This document shows, one piece after another, positions 13,772-19,035 of a stretch of DNA of 19,035 bases. A program made the position numbers and the translations under genes. The stretch lies in NCBI GenBank assembly GCA_002771355.1, contig PCSU01000005.1, positions 4,324 through 23,358 of the forward strand, read 5' to 3'. Origin of the DNA: a candidate division WWE3 bacterium CG22_combo_CG10-13_8_21_14_all_39_12 (lineage in GTDB: Bacteria; Patescibacteriota; 4484-211; GCA-002791395). Within the stretch, counting starts at the first letter, position 1, and each line of letters starts with the position of its first letter. The notes under the pieces are model-generated. The model saw only the letters and a list, made by a program, of their open reading frames with translations. It made no database searches and was not told the DNA's origin.

Positions 13772-14230
13772 ATGGCCACACTTGCAACGCACAAAACTGC
13801 ATTACGCGAATACTCTATCCTTAAAACAATAGAAGCAGGGATCGCTCTTAAGGGAACCGAGGTCAAAGCTGCTAAATCAGGGCATGCTCGAATTTCAGAG
13901 AGTTATGCTAAATTTAACGCTCGTGGTGAGCTTATGCTCATTAATTCTTATATTGGCCCATATGGTAAATCAACCCCAGCCCAACAACACCACTCCTATA
14001 GAACTAGAACCCTTCTTTTAAACAAACGTGAGCTCCAAAGCCTAAAGGCCAATACGGCGGGGAAAAACTTGACAATTGTACCCCTAAGGATGTATACTGT
14101 ACGGCAGGGTTTGATAAAGCTTGAACTGGGCTTAGCGAAGGGAAAAAAGGAACATGACAAGCGTCAGGCCATTAAGGATCGGGACTCTAAGAGAGAACTT
14201 GATCGAACATTAAAAAAGTACACTCATTAA
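13772..14230 (+). CDS. smpB: SsrA-binding protein SmpB
   Basis: SmpB delivers tmRNA to stalled ribosomes and mimics the codon-anticodon part of a tRNA. The 152-residue protein has the family motifs GIALKGTEVKAAKSG (residues 23-37), ARISESYAK, RTRTLLLNKREL and the C-terminal KGKKEHDKRQAIKDRD tail that enters the mRNA channel. The start at 13772 is chosen because family members begin just before this TLATHKTALREY-like segment and because a TATAAT lies six bases upstream. An upstream ATG at 13730 adds atypical residues and would overlap the -10 box. Its RNA partner, tmRNA, is encoded 75 bases downstream on the same strand. Confidence 0.95.
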   Translation: MATLATHKTALREYSILKTIEAGIALKGTEVKAAKSGHARISESYAKFNARGELMLINSYIGPYGKSTPAQQHHSYRTRTLLLNKRELQSLKANTAGKNLTIVPLRMYTVRQGLIKLELGLAKGKKEHDKRQAIKDRDSKRELDRTLKKYTH

Positions 14231-14305
14231 GTGTAAATTTTGAATTAGGACAAATTGTTTGACTACAAACGCTTTTTCCTAGTTCGATTTCGAATTAGAA
14301 AACAT

Positions 14306-14619
14306 GGGGATGTTTGGTTCGATACATTTGCACGTAAAAATTGGCAAGCCGGGGGGGATTGTATACCCTCGATATATAACAACAATCAAAACACAAACGG
14401 CAATACATTTAATATTGCTCCGGTAACACCAGCTTACGCTTACGCTTAACTTGGATACGACCGGCATCACACCGTGACTTTGCCTGACTGATGCGGAACG
14501 TGGTGTCATATTCGTCAGGAACTTATCGATTTGCACATTTATCATTCATCGTAAAGCTTGTATAACCTATTATTACGAACAATTTGTACACGGGGGTTCG
14601 ATTCCCCCCATCTCCACCA
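14306..14619 (+). ncRNA. ssrA: tmRNA (SsrA)
   Basis: The 5' end GGGGATG (14306-14312) pairs with CATCTCC (14609-14615), with one G-U pair, to form the tRNA-like acceptor. It is followed by A and an encoded CCA (14617-14619). A T arm GGGGG/CCCCC with loop TTCGATT lies at 14592-14608. The open frame ending at TAA 14447-14449 encodes the degradation tag, whose visible end is APVTPAYAYA. The resume codon is probably between 14381 and 14399 and cannot be fixed by eye. A G-run at 14351-14357 with CCCTC at 14366-14370 fits pseudoknot 1. Length is 314 bases. It rescues stalled ribosomes together with the adjacent smpB product. Confidence 0.93.
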
Positions 14620-14636
14620 AAATGTGAAAACATTTT
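14619..14636 (+). other. Hairpin just 3' of tmRNA
   Basis: AAAATGT-GAAA-ACATTTT forms a 7-bp stem with a GNRA loop, beginning at the last base of the tmRNA. It may act as a processing or weak termination structure. No U-tract beyond the stem itself is present. Confidence 0.5.
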
Positions 14637-14641
14637 GCTTG

Positions 14642-14662
14642 GTAGTTTACTACGTAAACTAC
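14642..14662. repeat. Perfect 9-bp inverted repeat
   Basis: GTAGTTTAC and GTAAACTAC are exact reverse complements around a TAC loop. The repeat lies 23 bases after tmRNA and could contribute to 3'-end formation, but it has no following U-run. Confidence 0.6.
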
Positions 14663-15093
14663 ACACTTACTCTCTTCATCGTTTGTGAAAAACTTGAATC
14701 ACCCTGTTACAGAGTACCCGCCCGAAAAAAATACCCAAACTCCTAAGACATTAGATTTTGTTAAAGACACATTTCCTCACTTCATAATAAAGATACATGG
14801 AACATTCTCTTACACAAACCTCTACCGTCTACACACTACCCTTTGTACAGGTCTCGCTACCCATCGAATGCAACCCACACTATCCTTGTATACGTGAACT
14901 CAAAAATTAATTTACTATCCGTTCACTACAAAACACGTGGGTTGTGCATGCTTAAGGTCTTTACCTTTTCCACAGTAATCGTATTGATATATAGTTATAG
15001 AAACTATCTAAACTAATAAAGACGAGATAACTAACTATATCTACAATAGCTTTGTTTCAAAACAGTTATCGTAAGTCACAAACCCAAAACTGT
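14663..15093. other. Non-coding region with a long imperfect hairpin
   Basis: I see no credible gene in this stretch; the short open frames lack family features. It holds a multi-helix inverted repeat at 14868-14949 (reported separately). A TTTTCCACA sequence near 14970 differs by one base from a DnaA box, but a single copy is not evidence of an origin. A TACAAT (15042-15047) could be the -10 of the glycosyltransferase gene downstream, although no good -35 was found. Confidence 0.5.
14868..14949. repeat. Long imperfect hairpin, candidate structured RNA or cruciform
   Basis: CAACCCAC (14871-14878) pairs with GTGGGTTG (14937-14944). Inside it TTGTA/TACAA (14886-14890 with 14927-14931) and GTGAAC/GTTCAC (14894-14899 with 14921-14926) extend the helix. 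Outside it ATG/CAT (14868-14870 with 14947-14949) adds three pairs after a two-base bulge. Altogether 22 base pairs lie on one axis. Confidence 0.6.
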
Positions 15094-16317
15094 ATGTTCA
15101 GTACAAAAATAATCCTACCCCACATCAACCCCAAAACCCAAAAGGACTTAACCAAAATATTTCTTGTACTGGTAATTGTTGTAGTTGTATTCACTGGAAT
15201 CACAAGTACAAACGCAAATGACGGTAGCTTATGGATTAAAGCTGGAAAACATTTCTTTAATGCCCTACAGCATAAAGACTTTTTGGATACCCATTACAGT
15301 TCTCGGTTTGGCGTTTCTGTTATGTGGCTATATGGACTTGCAAAAGCTATCTGGTTAATCACCTCTTTTTCAATAGAACAAATTCTTGCGACAATTGTTT
15401 TTCTTCTTTCTGTTACTGGAATCGTGATTTTTGTCAAAAGACTAAAAAAACTTGATAGTCAACCCATCCCTTCTTTCACCATTTTAACCTACCTACTACT
15501 TGCCCCCTACATAGTATCCTCACCACTTGCAACAACATGGCTTGATAAAATTCTTACTATTAGTGTTACCTTGTGTGTAGTCTTTTGGACCGAATACCTT
15601 TTCCGCAATAAAAGTACATCTTTAATATTATTGTCAGGCCTAACCTTAGGGGTTGCATTTTTAACTAAACCTGCAGGAATTATTCTTGTACCAATTCTTT
15701 TACTTATGACTGGATATATCATATGGAAAGATCATTCAGTTAAAACGATTATTCCATTACTATATGTTTTCATAATTGGAGCAAGCACATTTATTTTCTG
15801 TTACCCTGCAATGTGGATTGACCCTTTAGGGGTATTATTCTCACGAATTGATTCTCCGGAGGCCCATCTTGACCTTACCGTCCCGTTTCTTACAAACAAT
15901 AGTTTTGTCCCATACCTTGGAAATATTGTTGAGGGGGTTTTTGCAGACTTTTTACTTACCGTTGGAACAATCATGATTCTTGTAGATTTCGTTGTCGCAC
16001 TTAAAAATAAAGCCTTTAAAAAATTCATAACCCCACTCACTTTTATAAGTATTGCAGGAACTTGTTTTGTAGCCATTAGTTTTATTCTCGCTCTGTTTCT
16101 TGTTGATAAGCAATATGGAAATGTAATATCCCCACGATACATCGCGCCAGCTATACCACTTGTTGCCATATACCCCCTGATTAAACTACGAAATAATAAA
16201 ATTATTTTATCTCTTGCCTTTCTTATTCAAATATATCGTCTTCCCGTTATAATTATTTCTCTGTGGTACCTTTCCTATCTCATCTTCGGAAACGTAATAT
16301 ATCTTCCTTACTGGTAA
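15094..16317 (+). CDS. GT39-like integral membrane glycosyltransferase
   Basis: This polytopic protein of 407 residues has about ten hydrophobic helices. After the first helix (about 20-35) comes NANDGSLWIKAGKHFFNALQHKDF (from residue 40), then SRFGVSVMWLYGLAK. This order matches the first outer loop of GT39/ArnT-like transferases ('DE..W..rs..f..al..gdf.....hPGV..MWl'). Later it has LTKPAGIILVPILLL and FCYPAMWIDPLGVLFSRI. Such enzymes move sugars from polyprenyl-phosphate carriers to acceptors on the outer face. Where relatives have Asp-Glu in the loop this protein has Asp43-Gly44. The ATG at 15094 places the first helix after 18 residues; a TTG at 15052 would add 14 residues. It converges on the PAP2-like gene with a 16-base gap. 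Confidence 0.75.
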   Translation: MFSTKIILPHINPKTQKDLTKIFLVLVIVVVVFTGITSTNANDGSLWIKAGKHFFNALQHKDFLDTHYSSRFGVSVMWLYGLAKAIWLITSFSIEQILATIVFLLSVTGIVIFVKRLKKLDSQPIPSFTILTYLLLAPYIVSSPLATTWLDKILTISVTLCVVFWTEYLFRNKSTSLILLSGLTLGVAFLTKPAGIILVPILLLMTGYIIWKDHSVKTIIPLLYVFIIGASTFIFCYPAMWIDPLGVLFSRIDSPEAHLDLTVPFLTNNSFVPYLGNIVEGVFADFLLTVGTIMILVDFVVALKNKAFKKFITPLTFISIAGTCFVAISFILALFLVDKQYGNVISPRYIAPAIPLVAIYPLIKLRNNKIILSLAFLIQIYRLPVIIISLWYLSYLIFGNVIYLPYW

Positions 16318-16333
16318 AACAAATACCTTACCA

Positions 16334-17284
16334 TCAATTGCTTCTTGCCCTTCTCTTACCTTTTGTGGAAAAAATACCCATAGAAACGATCTGTTGATAA
16401 CCCAATGTACCTATAAATTTATCCAACGCCCCATTCACAGAATAAAATATAACTCCTGCATATAATATCCCTAAAGCGACATCGAAAACATAGTGATCGC
16501 CCAAATACACAACAGAAAACCATACAGTAACCATATATGTGCCAATTAACCATACAATCTTTTTATCAAAAAACTTGAGTGCAAACAGGAACAACAAAAA
16601 TGGATATGCAGCATGAAGTGATGGTAGAGCAGCTACCAAATTTGCTCCAAACAAATCGTATATAGAATCTACATGAGGAACCATAATGCCTACTGAAGAA
16701 CCCAGACTCATGTAAACATGTGTTTGAATATGAACAACCCCTGATATTAACCCCTCATCTACTGCCAACCACGGTGGTGCAGCCGGAACAATATAATACG
16801 TAGCAAATGCCGCAAACGATAACACCAGAAGTGAAATAATAAATCGGTAGTATATAACCCGAGACCTTTTCCACAAAACAAACCCAAAAACAAGCGGAAT
16901 AACAAAATGCATAATATAAACACCAGTAAAAAAGATATCGTACCACTGAGGGCTTCCTTTCCATAATAATTTCTGGAGAATCTCACTTGGAGTTTTGCCA
17001 AACACAAAAGAATCAATGGTAATTAATCCTTGACGAATCGCCCGTTCAAAGGCATGTGGAATCAGTCCTCGTAGTGCCTCATACACAAAAAAAATAAGTA
17101 AAAACGGAGACCAATCAACAATAAATAAACGAGCATTGTGAGTAAAGAAGGCAACAATCAAAGCAATGACAAAAAACACATCTGGGGTAATCCAAAGACC
17201 TCCATTAAAAAACCACCATACAAACGTTATGAGTGGAACACTTACAATAAGAAGAATATTTTTATACTTCATGGGAAATATCAT
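16334..17284 (-). CDS. PAP2-superfamily membrane enzyme, Aur1/inositolphosphotransferase-like
   Basis: This polytopic protein of 316 residues has the PAP2 phosphatase core motifs: YYIVPAAPPW (163-172), PSLHAAYP (221-228, catalytic-pattern His224) and YLGDHYVFDVALG (260-272, His264 and Asp268). The AAPPW segment and overall layout resemble the Aur1/Ipt1-type branch, which transfers or removes phospho-head-groups of lipids. In a bacterium of this kind it may act on polyprenyl phosphates or lipid head groups; the substrate is unknown. The first ATG (17284) is chosen because a TATAAA lies five bases before it; MKYKNILL at 17272 is the alternative. It lies 22 bases downstream of the GT39-like gene on the same strand. 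It ends with TGA. Confidence 0.85.
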   Translation of the reverse strand: MIFPMKYKNILLIVSVPLITFVWWFFNGGLWITPDVFFVIALIVAFFTHNARLFIVDWSPFLLIFFVYEALRGLIPHAFERAIRQGLITIDSFVFGKTPSEILQKLLWKGSPQWYDIFFTGVYIMHFVIPLVFGFVLWKRSRVIYYRFIISLLVLSFAAFATYYIVPAAPPWLAVDEGLISGVVHIQTHVYMSLGSSVGIMVPHVDSIYDLFGANLVAALPSLHAAYPFLLFLFALKFFDKKIVWLIGTYMVTVWFSVVYLGDHYVFDVALGILYAGVIFYSVNGALDKFIGTLGYQQIVSMGIFSTKGKRRARSN

Positions 17285-17289
17285 AAGGA

Positions 17290-17318
17290 TTTATAGTGCC
17301 TCTATCCTACATTCTAAA
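17290..17318 (-). promoter_or_regulatory. Promoter of the PAP2-like gene (leaderless type)
   Basis: On the minus strand TTTAGA (17313-17318) and TATAAA (17290-17295) are 17 bases apart. The -10 box lies five bases before the ATG at 17284. The -35 element overlaps the end of the upstream glycosyltransferase gene. Confidence 0.55.
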
Positions 17319-18656
17319 CACAAACATAGACATACCAACCCTAAAGTCAGGTTCACGTACTCGCAGAGTTGGATAATTCTCTGTTAGAACCCACGTATCT
17401 GTCTCCCATATAAAGTATGCCTCATACAATGTTGTCGCACAGATAGCTAAAAACTCTCCTTTGGGAAGGTTGGTGATTGGTTCTATCAAACCACTATGAG
17501 CCCAGGTGCTTGAGCCTGGAAACATTACTATAGAATCTTTGCCATAGTATGAAAGAATACGCTCCTTTGAAGCTCCACAGTCCACATACATATGGTCAAT
17601 GTTATTACTCGCAATCCACTCCCCTAAACGTTTATACTCCTGATCCCAAAAGTAATCAGAATCTTGAGATATTGTATAACCATTCTTAGTTCCCCCCGAA
17701 AATACATTGTAGTATGAAAGATAATAGGGAAACTCAAAAACCGCAACCCACACCGTAAGAATTGCCAATACTGCAAAAATACTCTTAACTATTTTTTTTT
17801 GTGTATATATAAGATCCCTCAGACCAACTGCAATTAATATCATTACAAGTGGAATAACTGGTAGTAAATGACGAAACCCAATATTTAAGGTCGAAGACAT
17901 CGCAATAAACGTGTACCAGATAATAGTAAGAGCAATTATAAAAAAAGGTACAAACTTTTCTTGGGGATGTTTCATGAATTTATACTTGTATTTGTGTACC
18001 AATCCCCACAAACCAAAACCGGTTAGAAAATGAAAGACGGCGGGCGACTTATAAAAATACAAAACAGGAAAAAAATACCACCATCCATCATTACTATAAC
18101 TACCCATAAAATACCGTAGTCCATAACTTTCTGATCGTCTAATTTCTCGAAACACACCAACGACAAATAAACCAAGAGGCCTCCAAAACGTTGAATCCAA
18201 CCCACTCCAAATAATATCTGGAAGCGTTACATTCCATTCATCCATAAATACGTTCACGTGCAACATAAGATCTTCTCGCGGATAGTTTAAGCTTGCAAAT
18301 GCATACATTCCATATATCACAATAAGCGCTACTAATAATGAAAAACATGTAAGACCTGCCTCTTTGAAAAATTCAGATACACTACGCCACATAAATTTTA
18401 CTAAAACCGAAAAACTAGAAACTAAAAGTATTACTGCAATGGGAAGGAGTACAGATTGTTTGAGCAAAACCCCAACACCCATTCCAACACCAAGAAGTAT
18501 CGCATTCCGAAAAGACAGTGATCGAATAAATCGCCAGTACAAATACAAAACAAGTACAAACCCAAGTGCTGCCGGAACATCAGTATTCACTAACTTCCCA
18601 TGAGCTAGAAATTCTGGATAAAACGAATACAAAAATAAAGCAATTACTCCCCCCAC
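17307..18656 (-). CDS. GT39-like glycosyltransferase, downstream (C-terminal) part of a frameshifted gene
   Basis: These 449 codons encode a polytopic membrane protein of the GT39 (PMT-like) class. GKLVNTDVPAALGFVLVLYLYWRF (from residue 20), then LLKQSVLLPIAVILL and FRHLLPVIPL, are typical. The outer C-terminal domain contains YYNVFSGGTKNGY, DSDYFWDQEYKRL (compare the 'DSNLDWGQ..K.L' of bacterial relatives) and ILSYYG. The frame opens at a GTG inside a run of six G and has no proper N-terminus. The missing first loop with its Asp-Glu pair lies in the next frame upstream (18644-19006). One extra base in the G-run would join the two parts as QWGGVIALFLYSF. It is probably one gene broken by a one-base deletion, or a sequencing error in the homopolymer. 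Confidence 0.8.
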   Translation of the reverse strand: MGGVIALFLYSFYPEFLAHGKLVNTDVPAALGFVLVLYLYWRFIRSLSFRNAILLGVGMGVGVLLKQSVLLPIAVILLVSSFSVLVKFMWRSVSEFFKEAGLTCFSLLVALIVIYGMYAFASLNYPREDLMLHVNVFMDEWNVTLPDIIWSGLDSTFWRPLGLFVVGVFREIRRSESYGLRYFMGSYSNDGWWYFFPVLYFYKSPAVFHFLTGFGLWGLVHKYKYKFMKHPQEKFVPFFIIALTIIWYTFIAMSSTLNIGFRHLLPVIPLVMILIAVGLRDLIYTQKKIVKSIFAVLAILTVWVAVFEFPYYLSYYNVFSGGTKNGYTISQDSDYFWDQEYKRLGEWIASNNIDHMYVDCGASKERILSYYGKDSIVMFPGSSTWAHSGLIEPITNLPKGEFLAICATTLYEAYFIWETDTWVLTENYPTLRVREPDFRVGMSMFVFRM

Positions 18657-19006
18657 TGATCAGAAAGTTCTTTTGCAAAAAGGTAAACAATAAACCCTAA
18701 TGACATTGACAATAAAACCATTGGAATTCGAGCTAAAGCTAGAATAAGATCAACATTATTACCGGAAGAATACAAAAAATCGTATGCCATATCAATAGTT
18801 GACGGTGGTCCCTTTTCCCATAGACTCTGTTGGATTGATAGTGTGGGATTAATAAATAGAAGCGGTATTGTGGCAAGGATCTTAAACAGAGGCGGTTTCT
18901 CAAGATTAAATCGGTAATCATGTAATACAAGATGAGAATATCCGGCTGCTATGTGTTGAGATTCATCTAGGGTCTTGCACAGATAACTTAAGAAAAGCGT
19001 AACAAT
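18644..19006 (-). pseudogene. N-terminal part of the frameshifted GT39-like glycosyltransferase
   Basis: This open stretch of about 120 codons contains LDESQHIAAGYSHL and RFNLEKPPLFKILATIPLLF, the first outer loop of GT39 enzymes with the catalytic-type Asp-Glu pair. It continues through IDMAYDFLYSSGNNVD and LARIPMVLLSMSLGFIVYLFAKELSDQWGE, then a stop at 18644-18646. The homology carries on without a gap in the other frame after the G6 run at 18649-18654. At its 5' side a TAA (19007-19009) closes the frame only 13 codons before the Asp-Glu pair. No in-frame ATG, GTG or TTG precedes the motif and no first membrane helix is seen. A second lesion near 18990-19010 is therefore likely. Confidence 0.75.
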
Positions 19007-19035
19007 TTACGCAACGTTTTTCTCAAATCATCTCT

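Noticed and set aside
14255..14449. A 64-codon open frame ending at 14449.
   Set aside because: It is the tmRNA tag frame extended artificially upstream; only its last part is translated, by trans-translation.
14685..14897. A 70-codon open frame in the region after tmRNA.
   Set aside because: It has low-complexity, unrecognisable composition and overlaps a strong hairpin. No promoter or ribosome binding site was found.
14960..14985. A TTTTCCACA sequence one base away from a DnaA box, possibly an origin.
   Set aside because: Only a single copy is present, without clustered boxes, dnaA or dnaN nearby.
1..19035. CRISPR array, insertion sequence or prophage genes.
   Set aside because: No regularly spaced repeats, transposase or integrase motifs are present on either strand.

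Overview
This AT-rich window looks like a chromosomal piece of a Candidate Phyla Radiation (Patescibacteria) bacterium, possibly Microgenomates. The ribosomal-protein genes read in the standard code, with TGA used only as a rare stop. The cluster lacks rpmD (L30) between rpsE and rplO, a hallmark of that radiation. Several neighbouring genes are small or lineage-restricted membrane proteins. The lineage is inferred from gene content only.

Layout: 1-202 is non-coding and holds a nested palindromic repeat. A Lon-like AAA+ ATPase without a protease domain (203-1342, minus) has its own promoter. A minus-strand S10/spc ribosomal cluster runs from 9713 down to 1403: rplC, rplD, rplW, rplB, rpsS, rplV, rpsC, rplP, rpmC, rpsQ, rplN, rplX, rplE, rpsN (zinc type), rpsH, rplF, rplR, rpsE, rplO. 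Genes overlap or sit a few bases apart. rpsJ, rpmD and secY are absent from their usual places. A good promoter (9831-9859) and a terminator-like leader hairpin (9732-9756) precede rplC, whose product is an unusually short L3.

Divergent from the cluster are tRNA-Cys(GCA) and a three-gene plus-strand unit: a bacterial-PH-domain membrane protein, a two-helix small membrane protein, and a single-pass protein with a degenerate PP2C-like cytoplasmic part and a probable beta-propeller outside. Convergent to it is a ParB-like small protein followed by comF. Divergent from these lie smpB and tmRNA, the two partners of trans-translation.

After a roughly 470-base non-coding stretch with strong hairpin potential come cell-envelope genes: a GT39-like membrane glycosyltransferase (+), a PAP2/Aur1-like membrane enzyme (-), and a second GT39-like glycosyltransferase (-) whose frame is broken in a run of six G.

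A recurring theme is that four genes have a -10 box only 5-6 bases before the start codon, which predicts leaderless transcripts. The ribosomal operon instead has a leader of about 110 bases.
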